A DNA stretch of 64,000 nucleotides from an uncultured Anaerolineaceae bacterium (GTDB lineage: Bacteria; Chloroflexota; Anaerolineae; Anaerolineales; Anaerolineaceae): contig CALCNO010000032.1 of assembly GCA_937897615.1 (NCBI GenBank), positions 1 through 64,000 of the forward strand, read 5' to 3'. The notes below the pieces were generated by a model that ran no database searches, was not told where the DNA came from, and saw nothing but the letters and a program-made list of their open reading frames with translations. Each line of letters begins with the position of its first letter. Position 1 is the first letter of the stretch. Of the stretch, positions 26,761 to 34,246 are shown piece by piece. A program made the position numbers and the translations under genes.

Positions 26761-27198
26761 CTATTGCGGGTCTTCCTCCACGTAATCCGGCCAGTCTTCC
26801 TCCGGCACATCGCGGGCAGAGAGCACTTTGCCGCGCACTGAGGCACCGGCCTGGTGCACTGAATGTGTATCTCCGCTCACCAAGGGGTGCCATAACGGCA
26901 GGTCTTTGCCTTCCGCCAGCAGGCGGTAAGCGCAGGTGGCGGGCATCCATGCCAGCGAGGCGGCCAGTTCCGGCGAGAGGGTAAGGCAGGTGGGCACCAG
27001 CACCGAGCGTTCGCTGTAACGCAGGCAGCGGCAGTGGTAAATATCCAGCAGTTCGCACACCACCCGGGTGGTGTAGATTTCGCCCGTGTCTTCATCCTCA
27101 AACTTGATGCGGCAGCACTGCGCACAGCCATCGCACAGGTTTTCCCATTCCGCAGGCGTCATTTCCTCAAGTTTCTTGGCTTTCCAAAATGGCAGCAT
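26761..27198 (-). CDS. ycgN: YcgN/UPF0260 family cysteine-cluster protein
   Basis: A 145-residue cytoplasmic protein. The N-terminus (TPAEWENLCDGCAQCCRIKFED) and the later Cys residues (YHCRCLRY, VPTCLTLSPE, PATCAYRLL) form the conserved cluster of the UPF0260/YkgJ-type family, which probably binds zinc or an iron-sulfur cluster. Function is unknown. It stands alone, convergent with the HxlR gene. Confidence 0.88.
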   Translation of the reverse strand: MLPFWKAKKLEEMTPAEWENLCDGCAQCCRIKFEDEDTGEIYTTRVVCELLDIYHCRCLRYSERSVLVPTCLTLSPELAASLAWMPATCAYRLLAEGKDLPLWHPLVSGDTHSVHQAGASVRGKVLSARDVPEEDWPDYVEEDPQ

Positions 27199-27336
27199 GG
27201 TTTGGTTATATCACGGAATTTGATTGCCACTGCCAGAAGAGATGCGCATGCGCTTTCTGAAGGCGCGGGCAAATCCTATCTGCGCGCGCGGTTGATTTGG
27301 TCTATAATGTGATAAATCTGACCGAGGAGGAATCTC

Positions 27337-27678
27337 ATGGATCAAAACGCACCAATCACCACCCCTGAACCTGCCCCCAAGAGCGGCTCGACGAGCGGAA
27401 TCATTAGCCTGGTTACCGGTATTTTGGCCTGGGTACTTACCATCATTTTCCGCATTTTGGACCTGCCTACCTGGATTGCTGGTATTCTGGCGTTCGTTTC
27501 CGCCATTCTGGCCATCGTCTATGGCGGCAAGGCCAAACGCGAAGACCCCTCCAACCGCGCCGGCAAAACCGGCAAACTGCTGGGCTGGCTCTACATCATC
27601 CTCATCATCCTGGGGATCGTACTGCTGGTAGCCGGTTTGGTTTTGGGCATCTCCGCTCTTGCCGGCCTGTTCAAATAA
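27337..27678 (+). CDS. Small two-helix-pair membrane protein
   Basis: A 113-residue membrane protein with three hydrophobic helices, a proline-rich cytoplasmic start (TTPEPAPKSGSTSGIISL) and a KAKREDPSNRAGKTGKLLGW loop. This is the DUF4190/DUF4870-like layout of small bacterial membrane proteins. GAGGAGG sits before the ATG. It is 36 nt upstream of coaX and may be co-transcribed. Function unknown. Confidence 0.75.
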   Translation: MDQNAPITTPEPAPKSGSTSGIISLVTGILAWVLTIIFRILDLPTWIAGILAFVSAILAIVYGGKAKREDPSNRAGKTGKLLGWLYIILIILGIVLLVAGLVLGISALAGLFK

Positions 27679-27714
27679 ACCAATGTAGCAACTGAACCAA
27701 TTTGGAGTAGCCTG

Positions 27715-28479
27715 ATGCTGCTGTGCGTTGACATCGGCAATACCAATATCAAGCTGGGTGTTTATCGTGGAGATGCGCTGGTGACGCGCTGGCGCATCTT
27801 CACCGACCCGGCCAAGCTGGCAGACGAGTACGGGGTGATGCTGCTTTCGCTCTTTGCCAGTGAGAATATCCTCAAAGAGGAGATCAACGGTTGTGTGATC
27901 TCTTCAGTGGTGCCAGACCTGACGATTGCCTTTAGCGAACTGGTGCGGCGCCACCTCAACATTGAACCGGTAATCGTGGGCAACGTTAAACACCCGGTGA
28001 TCCACGTCAATGCCGGCAACCCCAAAGAAGTGGGCCCGGACTTGATCGCCAACGCGGTGGGAGCGATTTCCATGTTCGGCGCGCCGGTGATCATCATTGG
28101 CTTTGGCACAGCTACCACCTTCACGGCGGTTTCTGCCGGCGCCATGCTGGAAGGCGTGGCAATTGCACCGGGGGTGGGCACGGGCGCGCAGTCGCTCTTT
28201 AATGCCGGCGCCATGCTGCCGAACGTGGAACTGGCTGCCCCGGAATTTGCCATCGGCAAAAACACCATCCTTTCACTGCAATCGGGTGTGGTGTACGGTG
28301 CGGCCGGCATGGTGGAAGGGCTGGTGGCGCGCATGAAGAAGGAGCTGGGCGGCGATGTTAAAGTGGTCGCCACCGGCGGTTGGGCAAACCTCATCAGCCA
28401 GCACGTTACCTGTATTAATGCGGTGGAGCCAGAACTGACTTTGCTCGGTTTGCGCATCATCTACGAAAGGAACAAATAG
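27715..28479 (+). CDS. coaX: Type III pantothenate kinase-like protein (CoaX)
   Basis: A 254-residue member of the ASKHA-fold type III pantothenate kinases, which make 4'-phosphopantothenate, the first step of coenzyme A synthesis. Motif 1 DIGNTNIKLGVYRGD, GNPKEVGPDLIANAVGA and the C-terminal ATGGWANLI are present. Two positions are unusual by memory of the family: GADR is GPDL, and the usual IIDxGTATTxD reads IIIGFGTATTFT, without the two flanking Asp residues. The overall identity is clear, but these changes bear on activity. No other pantothenate kinase is in the window. Confidence 0.8.
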   Translation: MLLCVDIGNTNIKLGVYRGDALVTRWRIFTDPAKLADEYGVMLLSLFASENILKEEINGCVISSVVPDLTIAFSELVRRHLNIEPVIVGNVKHPVIHVNAGNPKEVGPDLIANAVGAISMFGAPVIIIGFGTATTFTAVSAGAMLEGVAIAPGVGTGAQSLFNAGAMLPNVELAAPEFAIGKNTILSLQSGVVYGAAGMVEGLVARMKKELGGDVKVVATGGWANLISQHVTCINAVEPELTLLGLRIIYERNK

Positions 28480-28597
28480 CAGGTAATTGCCGCGCGGGTA
28501 TTCCCGGCGCGATACGCTTCTGCGAAGATTGAAAATATTGGCTCGTCGGTTTTATTGAAGCCGCCTGAGCACGACGATTTGCAGTCAGGGAGGATGG

Positions 28598-29758
28598 ATG
28601 AATAAACGACTGGTGGTTTTTCTCCTGTTAGCGTTACTTTTGCCAGGGTGCTCTCTTCTTTCGATGGCACAGGATCTGTTGACGCAAGCCTCCGAACCGC
28701 TCCCCACGGCAACTTACATTTCGGGAACGAACACCCCGCTGCCAACGATGCAGCTCTTTACCGGCGACCCGGACGTGGTGCTGGAAGAAAAATTCTCCTA
28801 TAATGATCGCAACTGGTGGGTGGGAGAAGACCAAAATTCCAGGGCAGAGATCAAGGATGGTGAATACTTGTTCACCGGCTTCAAATCTGACCTGATGAAC
28901 TGGTCGACTTACGGCGAAAAGAAATATACCGACGCAGTCATGAATGTAAAATTCCGCATCCTCAGCGGCGGCGAGGGCCGCGGGGTTGGCGTGGTCTTCT
29001 TCTGGCGCGTGGTGGATGACAACAACATGTACTTCTGGGAAGTCTCTGCCAGTGGTGATTATTTCATTGGCAAGTATGTGGAGAATGAGATCGTTCCCAT
29101 AGTGGAACTGGCTAAATCGGATGCGTTACTGCCCGCCGGTGAACTGAACAAGGCCACCCTGGTATTTCATGGGAATGAGTTTGAGTTCTACCTCAACGAT
29201 CACTTTGAGACCAGCTTCAGCGATGATGCCTTTTCCTCCGGCCAGATCGGCCTGGGGGTTTCTACAACCGCGGACGCGGGGGTTGAGGCTGCGTTTGATG
29301 AACTCGATCTTTACCGTTACAACCAGGCCAATGCCTATACTCCGCAAAAACCGCTGCTCACCCCAACCCCGCAGCCCCGCCTGGTAACGTGGAACGAACT
29401 GGCGGACTTTCTGGTGCGCGACCATACCAACTGGCACGAGTACGACCTTGAGGACTACAACTGCCTGGATTTTGCCATTGACCTGGTGGCCAATGCCCGC
29501 AGTGAGAATATGAAAGCCTGGATCGTTGGGGTGGATTTTGTCAACGGCGATACCGGGCATGCCTTTGTGGCTTTTGAAACATCCGACCGCGGTACTGTTT
29601 TTGTGGAGCCGCAGCGCGATTACACTTATTCCACTTTGAAAGTAGGCAGCGACTTGTGCGATGATTGGGGGCAGGATGCCTGCTGGGGCGTGGTCGAGTC
29701 CATTGAATACATGGGGTACTGCACCCACGACCAGTACTGCACCGAGTACGTCCCCTAG
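28598..29758 (+). CDS. Lipoprotein with LamG-like domain and papain-like C-terminal domain
   Basis: A 386-residue lipoprotein (lipobox LLPGC near residue 18). It starts with a Pro/Thr linker, followed by a LamG/DUF1080-like domain (about 50-235; FSYNDRNWWVGED, FEFYLNDHFETSFSD, AAFDELDLYRY) similar to that of the 8690 lipoprotein. A Pro-rich linker leads to a C-terminal domain (about 265-386) with NCLDFAIDLVANA, then GHAFVAFET and VEPQRDY. This Cys...His...Glu/Asp order fits a cysteine-peptidase or transglutaminase-like fold. The domain may hydrolyse cell-wall peptides, but this is inferred. The terminator follows at 29778. Confidence 0.78.
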   Translation: MNKRLVVFLLLALLLPGCSLLSMAQDLLTQASEPLPTATYISGTNTPLPTMQLFTGDPDVVLEEKFSYNDRNWWVGEDQNSRAEIKDGEYLFTGFKSDLMNWSTYGEKKYTDAVMNVKFRILSGGEGRGVGVVFFWRVVDDNNMYFWEVSASGDYFIGKYVENEIVPIVELAKSDALLPAGELNKATLVFHGNEFEFYLNDHFETSFSDDAFSSGQIGLGVSTTADAGVEAAFDELDLYRYNQANAYTPQKPLLTPTPQPRLVTWNELADFLVRDHTNWHEYDLEDYNCLDFAIDLVANARSENMKAWIVGVDFVNGDTGHAFVAFETSDRGTVFVEPQRDYTYSTLKVGSDLCDDWGQDACWGVVESIEYMGYCTHDQYCTEYVP

Positions 29759-29777
29759 AAGCCGATACGCAAAACGA

Positions 29778-29816
29778 AAGCCCCTGAGCCAGTTGTTGGG
29801 CCGGGGGCTTTTTCTT
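29778..29816 (+). terminator. Intrinsic terminator between convergent genes
   Basis: A hairpin with AAAGCCCC/GGGGCTTT outer arms and an inner GG-rich stem, followed by TTTTTCTTTT. It serves the lipoprotein gene at 28598-29758. Confidence 0.75.
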
Positions 29817-29826
29817 TTGAGGGGTA

Positions 29827-30363
29827 TCAGGCGCTTAGCTCGACCAGTTTGGTGATGGTGTTGAAGTTGCGCGTGGTGGCGGCTACCTTGAGTTTATGCT
29901 CGTAGAAATTGTTATTGAATTTGGAGGCGCTGAGGCGGACGGCGTACAGGGTGTAGAGTGTATCGCCGCTGATGCGGATGGCATCGGGAGCAAAGTTGCT
30001 CTTGAGGAATTCCTCGCTGCGCTGCGGGTCGGGCTGCACGGCCAGCAGGGTAAAGTACGTGCGCGCGCTGTCTTCCGGTGAAAAGGGGTTGCCCCGCAAA
30101 ACGGCCTTGAGCTGCTCGTGTGTGCGCGCAATGATCGCCAGGTCTGGGCCGATCTTTTGCCGGATCACCTGGTGCACCAGCGCTTCTATGGCGGACTGCT
30201 CCAGCGCGGAACGCGCAATCACGTTCCCGCTCTGAATGTATGTGCTCACATCACGGAGTTCTGTGTCTGCCAGGGCGCTGCGCAGGTCTGACATCGGCAC
30301 GCGGTTCTTGCCGGTGGGGGTCACACCGCGCAAAAGGATGGCGTAAGTCTTTTCCAAAGGCAA
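29827..30363 (-). CDS. DUF1697 family protein
   Basis: A 178-residue protein with the DUF1697 pattern: TYAILLRGVTPTGKNRVPMSDL start, STYIQSGNVIA, and an EERSHEEL-like RTHEQLKAVLRGNPF. The start is TTG at 30361-30363, which matches the usual N-terminus of the family (KTYIALLRG). Function is unknown; members are cytoplasmic and often near general metabolic genes. Confidence 0.88.
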   Translation of the reverse strand: MPLEKTYAILLRGVTPTGKNRVPMSDLRSALADTELRDVSTYIQSGNVIARSALEQSAIEALVHQVIRQKIGPDLAIIARTHEQLKAVLRGNPFSPEDSARTYFTLLAVQPDPQRSEEFLKSNFAPDAIRISGDTLYTLYAVRLSASKFNNNFYEHKLKVAATTRNFNTITKLVELSA

Positions 30364-30435
30364 TCCCTTTCTTCGTGTAGCCGCGACCGCGTTTACAACG
30401 GCGGCCAGTGCAAAACTCTTTGCCGCGGCAAAAAG

Positions 30436-31188
30436 TTACTCCGCAATTCTCAGCACTTCCCGCAGGCGAGGCTCATCAAAATCCACCACGATGGTACCGT
30501 CAATATCAAAGGTTGGGGTAGTACGGTTGCCGTTGGCCCAGCGCTCCACCTGTTCGGCGGCACCGGGGGTGGTGGTAATGTCCACCTCGGTATACGGCAG
30601 TTGATGTTGTGCCAGCCAGGCGCGGGCGCGCTTGCAGTCGCCGCACCACCTGGTGCAGTACATGACAATACCGCCGTGGGGCAGGGGCACAGGCTGGGGG
30701 TTGGGTTCTTCCGGGCGGCTGCGCACGCTGGCGTCTATCTCGCGGATGGCGCGGCGCAGCTCCTCGTTGGAGGGCTGTTCGCTGATCTCATGCACGTCGA
30801 TGTAGCGCACAATGCCGGTCTTGTCCACAATGAAAATGGCGCGCTCAGAGTAACCTTCTTTGCGCAGCACGCCGAAACGCTGTGATACTGCACCGTGCGG
30901 CCAAAAGTCGCTTAGCAGCGGGTAGTTGATGCCGCCGAGGCTTTCTGCCCAGGCGCGCAGGCAGTCTGTGGAATCTACACTGATACCCAGAACCTGGGTG
31001 TCCAATCCCGCAAACTTGGCATTTTCAGCCTCGTAGAGCGGGATCTGCTGCGTTCATATAGGTGTCCAGGCCAGCGGGAAGAATGCCAGCACCACGTTGC
31101 GGCCGCGCAGGTCAGATAATGTGACCGGCTTGCCCAGGTGTGAAGGAAGGGTAAAATCCGGCGCAGGCGCGCCGATTGAGATCATCAT
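30436..31188 (-). CDS. Candidate selenoprotein peroxiredoxin fused to a glutaredoxin domain
   Basis: The frame runs from the ATG at 31186-31188 (AGGAG 9 nt upstream at 31198-31202) to 30436 as 250 residues if the TGA at 31054-31056 is read through. Residue 45 falls in FFPLAWTPI-U-TQQIPLYE, where the peroxiredoxin family has its peroxidatic cysteine. Both sides of the TGA are conserved family sequence (start: IGAPAPDFTLPSH; after: LGISVDSTDCLRAWAESLGG, YPLLSDFWPHGAVSQRFGV). So selenocysteine is the natural reading. A glutaredoxin domain follows (about 175-250; YCTRWCGDC, TTPTF). It would reduce peroxides with glutathione- or glutaredoxin-type electrons from its own C-terminal domain. A SECIS-like hairpin lies at 31005-31044. 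The alternative is a nonsense mutation or sequencing error; see finding. Confidence 0.85.
31005..31044 (-). promoter_or_regulatory. Candidate bacterial SECIS element
   Basis: Starting 10 nt after the TGA, seven perfect pairs (ATCCCGC / GCGGGAT) enclose an internal loop and a second stem (GGC / GCC) closed by a 7-nt loop TGAAAAT at 31021-31027. The loop G is about 28 nt past the TGA, within the distance usual for bacterial SECIS. Fit to shape is by eye; upper-stem length is short. Confidence 0.55.
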
Positions 31189-31231
31189 CGTTTTGTTCTC
31201 CTAGCGGGTATTGTAGCATAGCCTCGGGAAT

Positions 31232-31259
31232 AAAAAACAACTCCCCCGCAGGGGAGTTG
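31232..31259 (-). terminator. Intrinsic terminator of the 31267 lipoprotein gene
   Basis: A 9-bp stem (CAACTCCCC / GGGGAGTTG) with a 4-nt loop. On the minus strand it is followed by TTTTTT. It lies upstream of the peroxiredoxin gene. Confidence 0.85.
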
Positions 31260-31266
31260 CTGGTGG

Positions 31267-32067
31267 TTACTGTACCGGTGAGGTGACCGTTACCTGGCCG
31301 ATTTGCGATATCTCCAGAGATATGGTTCCCTGGCCATCTCCGAGCTTGGTATCTCCCGCCAGGTTGCTGATGCCGCTGGTGTAGGCCAGTTCCAGCTTGA
31401 GCATACCGCCGGTTTCCTTGTCGATCCAGACTTTGCCGGCTGCCTGCGAAACGCCGATCAGGCCGGTGCCTGCCATGACCGCCAGAGCCGCCGGATCACC
31501 CTTGGCACTATCGATCTCGTAAACCTCTGCGCTGCGTCCGTTGAGGGTCTCGCTGCCGGTGTGGTGGCTGTAAAGTGCGGCGGCCATCGAGTACGGCACC
31601 ACCACGGTCAATGGCCACATAGCCCAGCCGAGGGCAATCTGCCCCAGCATTTCCTGCGGCTGCCCGTCTACGATCTTGTATTCCTTGTCGGTATCGCCGA
31701 TGATGTAGCCTTCTTTGCTTTCAGTGGCACCGGGGTCCGTCTGGATGATGTGCACATTCTTGCCCTGCACATCCGCCTGGATGGAAAGGGTCTCATTCAC
31801 GATGGCGGTGTAATCGTCGTTGGCAGTGGGGGTGTTCAACACCAGGTCAATGTGATAAGACGGGAACACACTGGGGTTGTCATTGCTGCCCAGCAGCACA
31901 TTCAGCGCGCCAGACAAATCTTTGGCGCTGGGGCTGCTGCCGTTCGAGGAATTGCTTTCCTGCTGGCTGGCAGTCCCGCTTTGGCCGGCGTCCGTTGGGT
32001 TTTTAGGAGCACAAGCACTGAGTACCAGTAAAAGGACAACCATGATCGAAAAGAACTTCACTTTCAT
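31267..32067 (-). CDS. Lipoprotein of unknown function (LppX/LolA-like?)
   Basis: A 266-residue lipoprotein from the ATG at 32065-32067, with AGGAG 5 nt upstream. The frame opens earlier at 32136, but that start lacks support and hides the signal. The lipobox is LVLSAC (Cys near residue 18), followed by an Asn/Ser/Gly linker. The mature domain (from about residue 55) has alternating strand-like segments (YHIDLVLNTPT, NVHIIQTDPG, KVWIDKETGGMLKLELAY), a pattern like lipid-carrier lipoproteins. I cannot confirm the family. It is monocistronic with its own terminator. Confidence 0.75.
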   Translation of the reverse strand: MKVKFFSIMVVLLLVLSACAPKNPTDAGQSGTASQQESNSSNGSSPSAKDLSGALNVLLGSNDNPSVFPSYHIDLVLNTPTANDDYTAIVNETLSIQADVQGKNVHIIQTDPGATESKEGYIIGDTDKEYKIVDGQPQEMLGQIALGWAMWPLTVVVPYSMAAALYSHHTGSETLNGRSAEVYEIDSAKGDPAALAVMAGTGLIGVSQAAGKVWIDKETGGMLKLELAYTSGISNLAGDTKLGDGQGTISLEISQIGQVTVTSPVQ

Positions 32068-32186
32068 TTTAGCTCCTGTGCAATTGTAAGATTTGACCCG
32101 GGCAAGGAGATCAATACCTTTCCTCCGGGTTGACATGCAATTGTATTACGGCTAAGGCAGCGCGTAAATATTCTCTGGGTGCAGCG

Positions 32187-32807
32187 TCAGGATACTTTTG
32201 GCTTCACCGGCTGGCGCAGGACAGTTTTGTTCTTTTCCGGCGCAACCCGGCGCGGGTCGGAAAGGTAGATCTCATGATGTTTGCCGGTTAGGGCATAGCC
32301 GTTTTGCGTGATCCATTCATGCATGCGTGCGATCACCGGGCCTTCATCGGTGTAAGGGCCAAAGTACATGATCTGTGCGCACTTTCCTTCTGCAAAGGTC
32401 TCCAGGCGGGTTTGTGCCGCCAGCGGCGCTTTGCCTTTGGCGGCTGCCTGGGCTTTGGCTTCGGCGAAGAGCGCGGGGGTGATGAATTCCGGCTGCAGGA
32501 TCATCATTGTCCAATCCCAATCATCCTTACGCGCCAGGCTGAACTCACGCATATCCGGCATCCACCACAGGCCTTCCAGGCCCATCACGGTGTAATCCAA
32601 TCCCCGTGTTTTTTTGAGGTGAAACTTGAGCGTATACGAGAGGCCGTACAGCGTTTGCACTGCATCGCTGTAGGACGGCACTTTGTTGGGGTCTCCGTGC
32701 CCGTCCACCATCAGGTATTGCATGGGCGGGAGTTCCACCAGCGCGAACTCTTTTGCTGATGGAGCGTAGAAACTTTTCAGTTGCTTGCGCAGGTCGAGTT
32801 TGTCCAT
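32187..32807 (-). CDS. GyrI-like small-molecule-binding protein
   Basis: A 206-residue cytoplasmic protein of the GyrI-like (SOUL/AraC effector-binding) family: ELPPMQYLMVDGHGDPNKVPSY start, TVMGLEGLWWMPD, FITPALFAEAKAQA and QIMYFGPYTDEGPVIARMHEWI. The start is the ATG at 32807 with GAGGAG 7 nt upstream; the RBS lies inside the end of the preceding PadR gene, so the two genes are translationally coupled. The PadR regulator is 2 nt upstream and probably controls it. The ligand is unknown. Confidence 0.85.
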   Translation of the reverse strand: MDKLDLRKQLKSFYAPSAKEFALVELPPMQYLMVDGHGDPNKVPSYSDAVQTLYGLSYTLKFHLKKTRGLDYTVMGLEGLWWMPDMREFSLARKDDWDWTMMILQPEFITPALFAEAKAQAAAKGKAPLAAQTRLETFAEGKCAQIMYFGPYTDEGPVIARMHEWITQNGYALTGKHHEIYLSDPRRVAPEKNKTVLRQPVKPKVS

Positions 32808-32808
32808 G

Positions 32809-33342
32809 TTATTTCTCCTCACTGTTCTTTTGCAGATAGTCCTGCAGCCAGGCGCGCTCGGCCTGGAGCAGGGTGTCAGAATAATCGAACATGGCGCTCA
32901 CGTGCGTGGGCGCAAGGCCGGGGTGAGACGCAGGGTTAGCGGAAAGTTCCGCCATGAGTTCCTCAATAAAAAGGATACGTTCACGCAGCGCGTGCTGCAG
33001 TTCGCCGCGGCTGAGCAGTGGCTGGCAGGAGAGTGCCAGTAAAAAGCGCTGCCCGCCGGATTCCGGGCGGCGTATCCCATCCAGGATGCCCTGCCGCAGG
33101 GCGTCTGCTCCGGCGGGGGTGATGTTGTAGACCTTGCGGTTGGGGCGCCCGGCATGGCCCGGCTGCACCTGCGCCACGGCCAGCCCCTGCTTTACCAGGC
33201 GCGCCAGCACAAAGTAAACGGAGGAGAAAGCCAGCTCTGTCCAGTTGCGCATGCCGCGTTCGCGGATGGTCTGTTCGATCTCATACCCGTGCCGGGGGGC
33301 TTCGGAGAGCAGGCTCAATAAGGCAAGTTCGGAATTGGTCAT
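32809..33342 (-). CDS. PadR-family transcriptional regulator
   Basis: A 177-residue regulator with the PadR winged helix (ELALLSLLSEAPRHGYEIEQTIRERGMRNWTEL, SSVYFVLARLVKQGLA, GRPNRKVYNITPAGADAL) and a longer C-terminal helical domain (Vir-type) for dimerisation. It leads the operon with the GyrI-like gene. Its promoter at 33356-33391 contains an inverted repeat, so self-repression is likely. The ATG at 33342 has AAGGAT upstream. Confidence 0.9.
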   Translation of the reverse strand: MTNSELALLSLLSEAPRHGYEIEQTIRERGMRNWTELAFSSVYFVLARLVKQGLAVAQVQPGHAGRPNRKVYNITPAGADALRQGILDGIRRPESGGQRFLLALSCQPLLSRGELQHALRERILFIEELMAELSANPASHPGLAPTHVSAMFDYSDTLLQAERAWLQDYLQKNSEEK

Positions 33343-33355
33343 TGTTTTATCCTTA

Positions 33356-33391
33356 TACTGTTATATTACAGTAATAGAATATAAATGTCAA
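33356..33391 (-). promoter_or_regulatory. PadR promoter with overlapping operator
   Basis: On the minus strand TTGACA (33391-33386), a 17-nt spacer, and TAATAT (33368-33363). TACTGT (33356-33361) and ACAGTA (33368-33373) form an inverted repeat over the -10 box. It looks like an autorepression site. Confidence 0.75.
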
Positions 33392-33494
33392 GAAGAAAAC
33401 CGTTACACCGCGCGCTGAAGGGTGATGAATGTCCCGGTTGACCACGGCGGATGGCAAGAGTAGAATCTGTGGGTCTATCAGAAAGGACTAAAAA

Positions 33495-33908
33495 ATGGAA
33501 TTTCCTTTGTTTACCAGTGTGCACCTAGTCAAAGGGGAAGATTTGAACCATCACGGCACCCTGTATGCCGGGCGCACCGCCGAGTGGTTCGTGGAAAGCG
33601 GTTTTATCGCCGCGGCTTCGATGACCAAACCGGAGCACATCGTTTGCCTCAAAATTCACGGCATGACCTTTACGCGCCCGATCCGCAAAGGCGAGCTCCC
33701 CACCTTTACCAGCCGCGTGGTGTTGACGGGTGAAACCAAGATCGTTAGCCTCATCGAGGTGCGCGTGCAGGGCAAGCTGGCGGTGCGCGGGTTCATCACC
33801 TTCATTCACGTGGATTTGGAAGGTAAGCCGCAGCCCCACGGGCTGAACTTTGAGCCGCATAGCGAAGAAGAAAAGGCTTTGTTCGCCGAAGCTGAAGCCC
33901 TGCAGTAA
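33495..33908 (+). CDS. Acyl-CoA thioesterase, hotdog fold
   Basis: A 137-residue hotdog-fold protein. The GEDLNHHGTLYAGRTAEWFVESGFIAA segment is the active-site loop and helix of the YciA/4HBT-type thioesterases, and the RPIRKGELPTFTSRVVLTGETKIVSL strand region follows. It should hydrolyse acyl-CoA thioesters, but the natural substrate is unknown. It stands alone. Confidence 0.85.
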   Translation: MEFPLFTSVHLVKGEDLNHHGTLYAGRTAEWFVESGFIAAASMTKPEHIVCLKIHGMTFTRPIRKGELPTFTSRVVLTGETKIVSLIEVRVQGKLAVRGFITFIHVDLEGKPQPHGLNFEPHSEEEKALFAEAEALQ

Positions 33909-33990
33909 TTGCCATCATCGCTGTATTCAACTCATCAATCGCCGCAACCAAACCTGGAAGCGGCGATCGCCTTTTCGGCCGGGGAGTAGT

Positions 33991-34218
33991 TTACCTGGTG
34001 GAGCGGCTGGCCTGTACGGCTGCGGTGAGCGCGGCTGCCAGGGCGCTGGCCTGTTCCTGCGTCAGGTACAGGTTATTCTCATCGTGCCTGAAGACCTTTT
34101 CCTCATCCTCGCAGGATTCAGTGATCTTGAGGCAGATGTTGTCCGTATAGCCGCAGTCGTCTTTATCGTAAAAGATCTCCACTTCTAGGCTGTCATCGAG
34201 TAGGTAAATGGGGCTCAT
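33991..34218 (-). CDS. Small conserved-looking protein of unknown function
   Basis: A 75-residue protein, MSPIYLLDDSLEVEIFYDK..., from the ATG at 34218 with GAGGT upstream; the frame also opens at 34263 without support. It has two Cys and a C-terminal helix (LTQEQASALAAALTAAVQAS). It lies 28 nt past the polysaccharide polymerase gene on the same strand, so it may be the last gene of that operon. No function is evident. Confidence 0.65.
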   Translation of the reverse strand: MSPIYLLDDSLEVEIFYDKDDCGYTDNICLKITESCEDEEKVFRHDENNLYLTQEQASALAAALTAAVQASRSTR

Positions 34219-34246
34219 GGTTACCTCTGCTGATAGTATAGAAGAT

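Noticed and set aside
30436..31005. Reading the peroxiredoxin as a truncated protein starting at 31005
   Set aside because: There is no ribosome-binding site at 31005 and it would remove the catalytic centre, whereas the upstream frame is family sequence with a strong start; the truncated reading is a product of treating TGA as a stop.
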